Assembly: GCA_000733355.1 (NCBI GenBank)
Contig: JNVV01000001.1
Span: forward strand, 2,398,064 to 2,462,063
Reading direction: 5' to 3'
From: Falciphora oryzae
Lineage: Eukaryota; Ascomycota; Sordariomycetes; Magnaporthales; Magnaporthaceae
Length of the DNA stretch: 64,000 nucleotides
Shown here: positions 12,778 through 24,977 of the stretch, in pieces
Layout: every line of letters starts with the position of its first letter
How positions within the stretch are numbered: the stretch's first letter is position 1
The notes under the pieces: model-generated
The model's input: the letters and a program-made list of their open reading frames with translations, nothing else
Told to the model about the DNA's origin: nothing
Database searches by the model: none
Position numbers and translations under genes: made by a program

Positions 12778-15700
12778 ATGGTCGAGTCGGCCAACGTCCG
12801 CGGCGGCCTGAACACGGGCCATTGGGCTGGCTCCCAGCCTCGGGCCAAAACGCCCCAACCGTAAGACTTGGATTCCCCCTACTTTGGACGTTTCTTGTGG
12901 CTAACAATTGCCTTGTGTGTCGTTGTGTTTGCCCAGATTCGAAAGTGTGCCCACCCCTGTCCGTGCGAACCAGTCGTCCAAACTCGACCGCCAGGTTCCC
13001 CGGACATTTGATCTTCAGCTGCTTCCACCACCCCGCTATCCCCCACCGCCGAGCGTCGAGGACGAGGCCCAGTCGCTGGCCAAAGAGCTCGGCGGCTCCG
13101 TCTCCTCGGTCGTGTCGTCCGACGACGAGCCCAAAAACCGCGGTGAATTGGAGCAACACCCGATTCTGAAGGCGGCCAATGGCGACGACGACGCCGCCAG
13201 CAGCCCCGAAATCCCCGAGTGGAGGTTTGTCTACGTGCCGACATCCAGCAATGATGCCGGCGACAAGACCGCTAGGGCGAAGCCCGCCTACGAGGCCAAC
13301 ACGTGCCGCAAGTTCACCATGCCACTGCGGACTGCAGAAAAACCGGTCGACAAACCGACCAACACAAAGACCGACAAGCAGGCCGAAAAGCAGGGCGACA
13401 GGCAGGGGGACAGGCAGGATGAGAGGCTATGTGGCAGACTGGGCGATAGGCTGGGCGACGGGCAGGAGGACCACCGGAGCAAAAGCCGAAGGCGGCGAAG
13501 CGAATTGCCTCGCATTGAGACCGATCTCGCTGCCGACATGCCCCCTCCGCGCTCCTCCCGGACTCCCGCCCCCACCTCCTCCCGCACTCCAGCTAGATCT
13601 CCGTCTCCATCGAGGGACCGCCACAGAGACAAATCCAGGGGCCCTTCTAGAGCCCCTTCCAGAGTCTCATCCCCATTAATTCACAGAACAAAATCCAGCG
13701 CTCACATAGACCAGGAGCCGATGGATTACTTTGGAAAACAGGAGTCACGTGGGCCTCCAGGCGACGGCTTCTTGTCCCCGGCCCCTTCAGTCATCAAGCA
13801 CTCGACCAAGGGGCGGGACAGAGCCTACGTTGACTTCAACCCCAGCGGCGCTAGCGGCGATTCGCGTCGTCGGTCCGGCACCGTCAGCAGGCCGGCAAAT
13901 GACGGTCACAGCGGGGGACGGAGTGCCGTCGGTCTCGACCGGCTGCGGTGCCCGTCAGAAGACATCCCAATGCACAGGCGTTCGGCCAGTGCCATTGATA
14001 TACCAAAAGCCTACCGAAGGCCTTGGGATCGGGATCGGGATCGGGATAGAGATAGAGACCGCGAGCGAGAGCGCGATCGAGACCGTGACCGAGACCGTGA
14101 CCGTGATCGAGACCGTGATCGGGACCGCGATCGAGAACGTGACCGAGAACGTGATCGCGACCGTGACCGAGAACGAGACCGCGACCGTGATGGCAGGAGG
14201 TACGAAACCCGGTACTACCATTGCGACGTCTCGAGTTCGCGGTCTGAGAGGAGGAGCTCGCCTCCATCGCGCCGTCACTCTCAGCGTCAGAAGCCAGCAA
14301 GGGACGATTCGGGCTACAGGAGTCAGCGCTCTCCGCAGGCCCGGACTCACAGCGACTCCTCGAGTGACGAGTATTCCACGGCCTCGCGTCGTTCGGCCTG
14401 GGACGCCCGTGAGCGGCGTAAGTCCTTCATCGGGCAGAGCGACCAGAACTACCTCCTTAGCCCGGACTCCAGCCGGCCGCACATGAATGGGAGAATGGGC
14501 AGCGGCATCTCGAGGCGCGGTACACCGCTACCCTCACCTAGGACATCTGGGTCGGCGTTTGGGGGTGCCTCTGCTCTCCCAAGTCCTCGCTCCTCGACCA
14601 GCTTCCCCATTCCTGAGGAGACCATCCAGCCGGGCGAGGAGCAGGTTCTTGTCTCTCCTGCGTCCCCCTTGTCCCCTCCTAAGTCGCCGCTCAAGGAGGT
14701 TTCTCTTGCGGTCCCAAGGGATGCCGAACCCCCACGACGTCCAGAGTCGCGCGCACAGCCTCGTACGGCTGAAACACCACGCCGGCCGGAATCGTGGGCG
14801 CAGTCTTATCAAGCCGAGACCTCTCGACGCCCCGAGTCAAGGGCGCAGCCTCGCATGTCGAGCTTCCCACCCTCTATACCTCCCATAGCCGCCGCCGCCG
14901 CTGCCGCTGGAGCGGCTGCTGTCGCTACCGTGGCCAGGTCTTCCGCGGCAGGGTGGGATGCTGCGTCCCCAATCGACCGGAAGAAGACACCTGCTCCGCC
15001 GTCGGCGCGCGAGGACTCGGTCAGCTCGGACGGATCCCAGAACTACTGGCAGCCGCCCTCCCTGGCGTCCTGTACCCCAGGACACTCAGAACAATCAGCG
15101 GTCTCCCTTGTGCAGCATCCCATGAACAGGGATGACGGATCGCTGCCAGTTTGCGGTCGCCGGGAGCCACAAGCTGGCTTCAACGACTGGATTACACTCC
15201 CCCCCGCGTCCACATTCAACATCTGCCCCGGCTGCTATAACGACTTTTTCGCAGACACCGAGTTCGCACATTCATTTGTCACCGCGCCCTATCGCCCGTC
15301 GGACCGGCCCATCGCGTGCGACATGGGTGCGTCAGCCTGGTACCACGAAGCCTGGGTCTTGATAAAGAGACACCGACTGCCCAACCTGCAGCTGCTGCAA
15401 AAGATGGCCGTGAGTGCCGGCAAGCATCAGCCGTGCACGGCTAGCCACAGTGCAACGCGTGTGTGGACAACAATCTGGCGTCCTGGGAATGGCGAGCCGG
15501 TGAAGAACTTCACAGCCTGTCTGCCCTGCGCCGAAGCAGTGCAGGTCCTGTTCCCGAACCTGGCCGGCATCTTCCAACCGCTCAACGCGAAAGCCGAGCC
15601 AACACAGTCTATATGTTCACTCGATTGTGCGTCAGCGCGAAGGAGGTGGTTCGGGCGCTACTTGGACGAGTTCGAGGAAGTGTCAGAGGCCGCGCTCAAA

Positions 15701-16153
15701 CGTGGCTCGGCTCCGGACGTGCGGCATCTCTGTTCGAGGCTTGAGCGCATCACCGAGATGATGTGCGCGCGCAGCCGACAGATAAAAGGCCGCGAGTGGT
15801 TCATCATGACCTCTGTGCCGGAAATGACGGTCTGCAAGGTCTGCTACGACGAGGTGGTGGTCCCGGAACTGGACCTTATGAACCCCGTGGCCATAGACTT
15901 CCTGCCCGACCCTGTCCTCCTGAAGCGGTCGCATACCTGCCAGCTCTACTCGGACCGCATGCGCGCCATTTTCTACAAGGCATGCCGGGCGCAGGATATG
16001 GGCTTGCTGGCGCAGAGAGTGAGCGAGAGAGCCGAGGTGGAAAAGGAGTGCAGGAACAAGTTGGCCGAGTACGAAGCCCGCAATGCGAGCTCGGGTGGCG
16101 CATACCAGCACAAGCTCGACTACTACACGAGGAGGTGGCAGAGAGTCGAGTGA
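12778..16153 (+). CDS. RD-repeat, largely disordered protein with Cys-rich C-terminal region
   Basis: Two exons (12778-12860, 12937-16153) join across a GTAAGA/CCCAG intron to give 1099 residues. I chose the start MVESANVRGG because the splice carries it in frame into the long exon. Residues 1 to about 750 are Ser/Pro/Arg-rich and probably disordered. A run of some 28 alternating Arg-Asp/Glu pairs lies at about 391-447. The C-terminal third is folded-looking and has Cys pairs and singles at 791/794, 822, 861, 889/892 and 994/997, with the pattern CPGC, CLPC and CKVC, which suggests zinc binding. Trp and aromatic residues around them look conserved. I know similar unnamed proteins from other sordariomycetes but no function. 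The RD/RE repeat resembles those of some RNA-processing factors; a nuclear or condensate role is only inference. Confidence 0.82.
14026..14193 (+). repeat. Coding hexanucleotide-type Arg-Asp/Glu repeat
   Basis: Tandem CGGGAT, GACCGT and GAACGT-type hexamers encode an alternating Arg-Asp/Glu tract inside the preceding gene. Units have diverged in third positions while the protein alternation stays nearly perfect, which points to selection on the protein and not a recent DNA expansion; the first four CGGGAT units are still identical. Confidence 0.9.
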
Positions 16154-16884
16154 GTATGATGTCGTCCTGTGTCATGATAACGAAAGCGAAGATTGCAGAT
16201 TTAACGAAATTCCCTTTTCTTTTGTATCAACATTCCATGAGGGGATTTTAATATTGTTTATACTGCCTGAACGGCCTGGGCATTTTTCAACTTTGATTTT
16301 CTTTCTTTCTTTTTCTTTTTTTCTTGGGCTACCCTACAGAAGAGCTGGCTTATATAGAAAAAGCAGAGGTTGCAAACAATAAATACACCACCACCCGAAG
16401 ACCGGATATACCCATTCAAGTTACCCTACGCAGCCACAGCAGCTCCCCTGTGCAGCCATGACTTCTACTGCCCATGCACGTCTGACGGAATCTCCCGCCC
16501 CCTCCACGAGGATCTAGCCACGCCACCCTACAGACAATCGGATGATTGATGCCTTGCATATGTAACGTCAAGTGATATTTGTGTTCTGCGGGTTAGTGGG
16601 ACGCTATCGGTGATTGGATGTAGTCATCGTGATCTTCTCCCCGATAGGCACGTCAGAGGAGCCAAAGGCAAGACGGACTGACGAAGAAAAATAAACATCT
16701 AACTATTGACTCTTTGGGACGCTGTTTCTAGTACGAATTACCCATCCAAGAATTGGGTTGCTTTTTTTTTTTTTTTTCTTTTGCGCTACGCACCATATTT
16801 AACATAAGCATAGTTGTACTTTTATCGCAAAACACGTCATTCGTATCTTGATATGCTTACGTTTTCCCAGCGTGGTGCAAGAGC
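16154..16884. other. Convergent intergenic region with poly(T) tract
   Basis: This separates the ends of the RD-repeat gene and MED5. It is AT-richer than the genes, with a pyrimidine stretch near 16295-16325, AATAAA-like sequences near 16378 and 16690, and a T16 tract at 16762-16777. The AATAAA at about 16378 is a plausible polyadenylation signal for the upstream gene. Confidence 0.5.
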
Positions 16885-19800
16885 TCAGCTCATGTCCATA
16901 ACATCGTCCCACCCGCTCAGTCCGTCCAGGGGCCCGAGTCCCCTGAACATGTCGTCGCCCAAGTCAAGGCCGGTGTCGAGACCGCCGACCGAGTTGGCCG
17001 AGGAGCCGCCCAGGTTGAGGTCGCCACCGCCGAGGTCGAGCCCGACGCCGACCGAGTCGAGCGACATGCCATCGGCCCCTGCGGCGCCCTCGGCCGCGAC
17101 GGCCGCCGCCGCCGCCGCCATGGCCGCGTCCCCGACCATCATGTCGTTGATGCCGCCGCCCTGCAGCATGCCCGCCGTGGCGGCAGCCGTGGCCGCGGCG
17201 GCAGCAGCAGCGACGGCGGCGTCCGACACGGCCATCTGCTCCTCGACGCGGCGGTGCAGGCGCACGACGGTCTCGGCCATGGCCGGGTCGCGGCGCTGGA
17301 TCTTCTTCCAGTCCTCGGCCTCGTAGCGCAGGGCCTGGCGGAGCGACATGATGCGCTGCTGCTGGGGCGGCATGGGCACGGGGGCCACGACGCCGCCGGC
17401 CGCGTCGAGCATGTTGTTCATCTGCTGGTGCTGCTGGCGGGCCGCCGCCTCGTCCGGCTGCTCGCCCGCGCCGGCATCGGGGGCGCAGACGAGGACGCAG
17501 CATACGTCGAGCGCGACGCTCTCGTTGCCCTGCTCGGCCTGCTGCCGTAATTCCTCTAGCAAGAGGCGCAGCAGGCTACGGGCCCGCAGCAGCCGGAGCG
17601 CGACCAGGATCTGACGGTGCGTGTAGGGGGCTGGGGTCCGCTCGGGGTCGGGAGGCGCCAGACTCCATGACACGAGGCCCCTGAATGTGTTACGCACAGC
17701 CTGGTTGATGCCGCCGCCGGGCGTGCTCGTCCACTGATCGAGCTCGTTGTTATCGGCGGCTCCCGTGCGCCTCGACACCGGGACGTGTGCCTTCAAGATA
17801 CGGAGCAGCGGCTCGATCTCCTGGCTCTTGACATCCTGGCGTTGGTATGTGCGTAGTGCATGGTCGAGCGGCTTGGCGACCATGCTTAGCACGGATGAGA
17901 GCATTGTGGATGCTTCATTGGAAATGGAACTGGGGGCGAGAATAAGCTGTAGTATCCTGATGATGGCCTTTTGTTCGTCGGGTCGATCGATCCAAAGATG
18001 GTTGCACAGGTAAATAATTGCTGGCACGAGGGCCGGGAGGAGGAAAGTATCGACAAGGTCTACAGCCAGGTCAGTAGCGGTCACGGTGGGGGGTTGCCCG
18101 GGCGAGACGGGAGAGACGACGGCCAGGTGAACAAATGAAAGAAAAAAAAACTCACACTCCAAGCCGCTCTTAAGACTATCCTCAGACAGGCAACCTGTGC
18201 TGACGGCGAGGACGATGTTGTAGAAGAGAGTGGATATCAAGAGATAAAACTCCTGCGGCGGGCACGCAGACATCAGCTCGTCGCCTAGGCCGCCGGCGTC
18301 GCTGTCGAAGAGGCCATGGATCCACTTGTCGAGGTGGTTCTGCTCCTGCTCCGAGAGCTCGTCCAGGTGCAGGGCCATGTGCCCGCGGCTGATCAGCTTG
18401 GCGACGAAGGAGTCGGCGGACCTGATGCCCAGGTCGGCAGCAGAGAGGTTGTAGCGGTGGACAAAGGCCATCAGCAGGAGCAGGACAGACCCGAACTCCT
18501 CGTACACGGGCTGGAACTCGCCCTGGTCCTCGTCGTGTCTCCAGTTGTCCAGCAGCTCGCAGAGCGGAGTCACTATGGTCGGCAACTTGTCAAAGAGCAG
18601 CAACACGTCGAGATAGACGGGGTCTCTCGCTAGTTGGTTACACAGCGTCTTCAAGGTCATGGTCTCCTTCATGTTACAAAGCCGGCCGAGCACCTCAACC
18701 AGGGCCTGGCTGATGGCGCCGACATTGCCGTCGCACTTGTCGAGGTTCCTGACTAGCTGGTGGGTCCTCTCTGGGTCTGCGAGGCACTCCTGCACCAGGT
18801 TGTCCTTGACGAGACGGCCCTCAGGCGGCAGCGAGCCGATGCATGTCTCGTTAAGAATGGGCTCGATGCGTGCCTCGGGGATGAGACCGTGCAGGCAGCA
18901 GGCGAAGAGGAAGTCCTCGCGCGTACCCTCGGTCAGGGTGTTGGCGTTGCGGCTCGAGCTGCTGACCAGGTACTCGGACATGTTAGGAAAGGTGGCCGAG
19001 CCAACCTGCCGAACCGCATGCTCGACACACGCCGCGGCGTTGAAGGGGTATAGGGGGGTCGCGGATGCGGCCAGGGATACCAGCAGCAGCGGCACCTTGT
19101 TCGTCAGGTAGGATCGCAGCACATGCGCTGCCCTCTGCGGCTGACGCGAGGTCGCCGCGTGAGCTATCATATCAAACGACGCCAGTATCAGGTCGATAGC
19201 CATTTGCTGCAGGTTGCCCTGGAACCTGTTGTGTAAGTAGTTGAATATAGCAACGTCGTCCATGAGAGGACGGCCAGCGAGCTGGGTTGGGATGAGAATC
19301 GTATTAGCACGTCCGTGTCTGTCTTTCGGGTGGAGGAAGGACGACGCACAAGTGAGTTGACGTAAATGTAGAGCCCGGCACGTGTGTTGGTGATGAGAAT
19401 TTCGGGGAGGGCCAGGTTCTCAGGCGGCACGGCCGAGTCAAGGAGGGCATTCATCTCTGCGTGAGCGGCCTCTTTGGCCTTGTCTACGGGCTCAAAGCCG
19501 GCCAAGGTCTCGGTCCGGAAGACTTCTAAACGGGCTGCTATCTGCGCGGCGCTCTGAACCATGGACGGCACAAAATTGGCCAGGCTCTCTGAGAGCTCCT
19601 TACGGGCGACTATAGCGGCGGGCAAACAAAGATTCTCTCGGGTCAGGCAGGGTCCACCTTATCCAGAGCAAACAAGCCAGTTGCTCCTGACCGAGAACAC
19701 GGCGACTCACCTTTTGCCTCGGCATAGCTCAACGACGAGAGCATGAGCTTGCTCTCGCAGAGGCCCAGCAGCAGCATCACGAAGCCGGCGCGGGCCGACT

Positions 19801-20578
19801 CCATCTCCTGGAGCGGCAGGGAGTTCTGCAGCGGGCCCATGGGGTCGGCAGCGAAGGCAGCGGCGGCCGCAGTGAAGAGGTTCATCCACCGGGCCATGAC
19901 CCTTGCGATCTCGATGGCGTCCCTCATGCTCCTTATGCCCGAGCCCTGCGCGATGGACTTGGTCAGGCGGTAGAAGGTGTGCTCCTCGGCCGCGTACGAG
20001 CTGCCCCACACCAGGGACTGCTGCTTCTGGCGGCGCCGCCCGTTGTTTTTCCCGTCGGCGGCACTCCCATTACTACCATTGCCCTGCTTCTCGTCCTCGC
20101 CGTCTCCGGGCGCCGGCATGCCGGCCCGGCTCTGGGTGTGCGAGGTCGAGTAGCGGTACATGGCCTCGAGAATCGACAGGGCATCGACGAACTGGTGGGC
20201 GAGAAGGATCTGCAGGTAGGGCGGGATGCGCGGGTCGAGGCAGTCCGAGTTGCCGGGCCGCGGGCGCAGGAAGACGTCGGCGACGGCGCGGGGCGGCAGC
20301 GGGTGCTTGGCGTACAGCAGCACCACGTACGAGTCGAACGTCTCCGGGTCGAGCCGCGTCGCCAGGCAGCGCGACAGGAACAACGTCCACTGCTCCATCG
20401 CGACCGCGGCGGGGGCCGTCGCCGTCGCCGGCGGGTGCTGCGGCGTCGTCATGGTCGCGTCGCCGCCGTTCGGCGCGACTCCAGCTGTTCCTGCTGCCGG
20501 CGCTGGTGCTGGTGCTGCCCCGCCTCCGCCTGCTGCTGCTGCTGCTCCCCCTCCTCCTCCCGTCGCGTCGACCTCCAT
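16885..20578 (-). CDS. MED5: Mediator complex subunit 5 (Med5/Nut1)
   Basis: Four exons (19711-20578, 19350-19609, 18156-19281, 16885-18059) join in frame to 1142 residues. The short introns have GTGAGT or GTGCGT donors; the third (96 bp) is a multiple of three and would read through if unspliced, adding CEFFFLSFVHL-type sequence. Med5 is a tail-module subunit of the RNA polymerase II Mediator, contacted by activators in the nucleus. Recognisable segments are the N-terminal WTLFLSRCLATRLDPETFDSY, the central HAVRQVGSATFPNMSEYLVSS and the C-terminal ALRYEAEDWKKIQ. Length fits the ascomycete family. The end (about 150 residues) is Ala/Gly-rich with two acidic Leu-Asp-Gly runs, an expansion I do not expect in all relatives. 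The start is uncertain: Met codons at 20578, 20452 and 20398 are all in frame, and the last is the one nearest the conserved region. Confidence 0.9.
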
Positions 20579-22620
20579 CAGCGGCTGTGCTAGCAGCGTC
20601 GCATCGGTCGGGGTTTCGTTTGACGTTTCTCTCGTGTCCCCTTGCTCGGCCGAAACTCGTTTGGTGGATGCTGTCAAAGGAAAACGCACAGTCGGGCCTT
20701 TTTGCCGGGCGCGGATGGAACGCAATCCACGTATTCTGGCCAATGGAGAGCGAAAGCGGCAGCCGACGAAGGAGCTTTTGCTTTGTGTCTTGCGACAAGT
20801 CACAGCTTCGTCGTCGGCACTGGCGGATGACGGCGAGCCCACTCGAGGCGTCTGAGCGCAGCGCCCTCAGAATCAATTGATGCGGTGGGTGCGCGTGCGG
20901 TACCCGTTGACCGGGGTTCTCAACGCAGCGAGATGCCAGGCAGGGGTGCAGGCGCGCAACGAGGGGAAGGAGCTTTCCGTCCAGCACCGAGGTCTCTGGC
21001 GGCAAGGCCCCCTGGAGGAAACCCCGGCCCAGGCCCACTCACACTGCTGTCAAGCCGCGGAAGGGGCGTGGATTTCAGCCCCACGACTGCTGAACCTTGC
21101 AAGCCACCCTCCATGACGGGCACCAGACGGGCATCGACAACCGATGAACGCCGCTCAAACGCGCCGAATCTTGCCCCCTTTTGCGCTTTTTTGCACCCAG
21201 CAGGGACAGGAGATGGCGTGCTCGCTCTCGCCTGGCTGGTCACTGATCACTGGCCACTGCAGACGCCGCCTGCTCATCTAGGCCTAGACCGCACGTGTAT
21301 CCCTAGGTATTGGTCGTAGTCTCGTATGCATCATATGGTTAGTAGTAGATAGATGGCAAGCAACCCCGCTTACTCGCGCTCGTCTACGTACGAGGCTCTA
21401 ACGGCGCAAAGATGCACCTCACATAATAGACCAGTACACTATCATCCCTTACCCCATACCCACCAGCACCCATAGGCTCCCGAAGCCTCTGCCTCTGCCT
21501 CGCCAAACCACCTCACACAGCAAACACAGCAAACGAAGCATTGAGCCAGCCGACAGCCGTTTGATCATCCTTCACACATTTATTTTTATCATCAGTGTTG
21601 CTCTCTTCGCACCGCCTCCCACGCCCGCATCTTATTACCTCCCCTGTCCATAGTAAACACCCTCCCCTTGCTATTCCTGACCAACGTCAACCTCTTTTGT
21701 TGGGGCTGTTCAGGGGGTTGCAGGCGCCATCCGAAGCATGCTCGAAACCGACAGCATGCCTCCCGGCGCTATCATTGTTTCCCGTGACGTCTACAACGCG
21801 ATTGCATCACTCTCCTTGGCCACCCGCCGCGAAAGAACCGCGCTGTCTTGACTAGTCCAAGCGGGGTCCAAGGGGCCAGCAAGTGAAGCAAACCCATCCC
21901 TTGGCCGCGGCAATGTCTCTACGAGGCCTTGTGGTCCAGCCGGGATGCGACGTGGCGACACACCGGACAAGCATCTAGGCGCTGTGAACGAATCTGTTCT
22001 CGACTATGTACGACAAATCTTCACGCCTACCTTGTAGTGAACCAGAAAGGACATGAATGGATATCAAATGGACGAACGAGAGACTAGAGAATTTAGTCTT
22101 GGGGGAATAAAAAAAAAAAAAAAAGAAAGTCGTTTCAAAAGAAAGGATAGCCCAATCGAGAGAGGGCAGGTGCTCGGCACAACTTGCAACCTTCCGCTAA
22201 CGCCACCCAATGAGTTCCGAGCCGTCGTACAAATACACTGACCCAAGTTAGGGCTAGGCAGCCTGAGCATCACCGAAGGACAGCGGCGGAACCAGATGGC
22301 ACCTTTTCCTGTCCTTTGCTTCCTTCCCTCTTCTCTAGGATGCAGGCGGGCTGGGTCAACCGCAGCCTCCACCACGCATAGTCCTCCATGTTGCCTTCAG
22401 TGACCACATCCTGGGTGCAGTTCCACTTTTGACTTGTCTGCCTGGTCGGCGATGACCCGAATAGAGCAAATCAAAGCCAGGCGAAGATACCATCCCGCAT
22501 GGACAAACTTGTGTGTGAAAACAAGTTGCTCCCTGGCGGGCGGTTCTTGTTCGTGCTCGTCTTTCCCTTCTCTTGCGTCTGACCGACCAACCATCCCAAA
22601 ATAAAAAAGGACCGCATCAA
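20579..22620. other. Intergenic region between MED5 and the 22.6 kb gene
   Basis: Both neighbours are read leftwards, so this holds the MED5 promoter at its left end and the 3' end of the next gene at its right end. The frame of the first MED5 exon remains open to 20842, so a longer 5' exon is possible. A16 occupies 22109-22124. Open frames here show no coding character. Confidence 0.55.
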
Positions 22621-23560
22621 TCACTCCTCCTCGCGCTTAATGTTGACGCCTCCATGGCCGCTCTGCTGGGCGCTGCCGTCGTCGACGGGGGCGCGGGGTC
22701 CGAGCATCCAGTCCTGCATGGCCAGCCACTCGCTCCAGCTGGCCTCGGCCCCCTGGATCTCGAGCTCGGTCACGTTCTGAAGCGGTTTGAGAAAGGGCAC
22801 CACCTGCCCCTCGCCCATGTCGTAATTTGTCTTGACTCGCAGCCAGCTGTCGCTCTTGGCTGCGAAGAGGTAGTTGCGGCGCTCCGCCTCGTGCAGCGGG
22901 CCAACCCCGACCGCCCAGTCGTCTCCGAAGAAGCCATGAAGCACAGCGGGGATATCGAAGCCGGTGGCCACGAGCCGGCGAATGTAGGGAGTCAGGGTGC
23001 AGTACGATGCTGCCTGCGCCACGTGTCGCGGATCCGCCTCTCCCGGCATCCCAGACGATGCCGGTAGGCCCAGTGATAGCTTTCCAGCCGCCCGGGAGGA
23101 CGACGGACCAATTCCTGCTGCTCCGCCCGGCCCTGGGGGCATAGGAGGCGACGCTGTAGGCCTCGACGATATGGCGGGATTGTGCGCCTTCTGGAAGGGC
23201 AGCTGGATGTTGACAAAGGCGGCGACAGCCTGTACCGGGCCCGTGTGCTGCGCGTGGTCCAAGAAATAACGCACACACGACTCGAACTGGTTGTGCCACT
23301 CAAAAATGTCGAACTGTCCATCAGCGAACGGCTGTGCCGCGAGAATGGGAAGAGACAAGAAAAAAAGGAGTTAGTCCGGCGCAGGCGTCGCAACCCGCGA
23401 CTCTGCAAGGGCAGAGGCCGCGATACAGGTGAGGTGCCCGGTGAAATACGGGCGGCCAAGTAACGATCGACTAGATGGCTCGTATCCGCAGAGTCGAAGA
23501 CATATTCCTTACCTGGGCATGGTGGAAAGGCGGTCCGCCACCAGGGTGAGGGAACGCCAT
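22621..23560 (-). CDS. Conserved ascomycete protein of unknown function
   Basis: Two exons (23513-23560, 22621-23331) join across a GTAAGG/CACAG intron to 252 residues starting MAFPHPGGGPPFHHAQPFAD. The N-terminal half has FDIFEWHNQFESCVRYFLDH and a hydrophobic helix (QAVAAFVNIQLPF); a Pro/Ala/Ser-rich linker follows. The second half has RRLVATGFDIPAVLHGFFGD and a run ending GAEASWSEWLAMQDWM, then a charged tail (NIKREEE). There is no signal peptide and no membrane segment. I recall relatives in sordariomycete genomes, sometimes labelled as apoptosis-inhibitor-like, but I cannot support any activity from the sequence. Confidence 0.8.
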
Positions 23561-24935
23561 GATTCTGGCGCTTTGTCGTATGGACTAGTTTCAGGGTGCT
23601 CAAGCAAGCCTGGACGTGGTGGGAACGGGGAGTTCGGCAGCTGGTCCGAGAGAGCGACAGGTCGGGTTGATATCGAGGGATCCCTTTATGCCCCGAGGTA
23701 GATACCCCGCATAAAGGGGCTGGGTAACGGTCCAGCGCGTCTAATAACACGCCAAAGGCCGCAAAAGGAGGCCAGCCGTTGGCTACGTGCCTCGTTGGTT
23801 CGCGCGGACGGCACCTCCGGAGCTATCGGATAAGGGCAAAGTCGGGTACCAAACAAGGAGGAGGCGACCGGCTCTGCGTAGTATCGCGTGATGCCGCAGA
23901 TGCGAGGCTCCGGCTTCCCGTCGACGTATAGCTCGGCTTCTTGGGGTGTCTCGGGCGAGATGGACGGGGGTCTGGATGGGTTCTGGATTCAGGGTAGGGG
24001 GAGGTGAGGTACCATGCAGCAGCAGGGCCGGAACGTTGATCAGGCGGTACCGTTGTTGTGCTGCAGGTGCTGGGAGCTGGAAGGGCGGTTGACGAAGGGT
24101 GTTGGGATAAGCACGGTAGGTTATGGAGGTAGGAGGTACGGAGGGTAGTAGACAGGACCGGTAGGTAGGGGTGGCACCGGACCAGATTGCTTTGGACAAA
24201 GGGGTGGAGAAAAGGCGGGAAAGCGGAATTGTGGGTGTGCCCCCCTTGATGATATTCCAGAAAGGACGGAGGGCCCGGACGAGGAGGGAGGGGCACATGG
24301 GTAGTATATGTACTTATATCCTCGTTATCTAATGCTTCTTTTTGCCTTTTCGCCTTCCCATTACCAGAAAGGCGCAGGACACGGGCCGGTGGAGGCCAAG
24401 TTCGACAGGCCTCGGTGGAGGTGCTTGGTAGAAGGTGCAATGTGTGCGCCACCGGCGGCGACCGAGAGGGAGGACTCGATCACGACTTCGTGATGAGGGC
24501 CAGATCTTCACCCACCAAAGATGAAGATGCACATGGTGAAAAGCGGGAACAAGCGAGAGTTCCAAGTACGGAAAAGGAGTGCGTGCACTAGGGGCAAATC
24601 GGAAGGGAGGGCGGGAGGGGTGTGGGAGTGGGAGCACCTAACGAGTCTAAAGCGGAGGTAGCGCGCAGACGAGAAGGGTGAATAGTGGCAGGAGGGCCTA
24701 TGAGAGAGAGAGAGAGAGTAAGTGAGATAGAGAGGAAGAACATCTGCAACAAGAGGTGACGCGCGCATGTGCGCTTCGGGGTAGCCGGTACCTCGACTCC
24801 CTTGGTCGATCCAGCCCCAGCCCTCCCAAAGAAGACGCGTGCCGGCTGGCACTGAGGTGGGTTCCGCAACCGCTCGACCTACAGGATGCCGCAGAGAGGC
24901 ATGGGTGGTGGAGGTGTCTCGATATGGAGGGAGGA

Positions 24936-24977
24936 GGTACCTGACCGAGGGTACCTGGCTGAAGGTACCTTTCACCT
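24936..24977. repeat. Three 14-bp units each beginning GGTACCT
   Basis: GGTACC palindromes start at 24936, 24950 and 24964, exactly 14 bp apart, each followed by T. The other seven bases of each unit differ. Further single GGTACC sites lie near 24787 and 25456. The fixed phase with a shared core suggests either a decayed minisatellite or an array of protein-binding sites. Confidence 0.7.

Noticed and set aside
19903..20880. 325-codon + strand frame opposite the first MED5 exon
   Set aside because: Antisense shadow of GC-rich MED5 coding sequence; Arg/Leu repeats with no domain.
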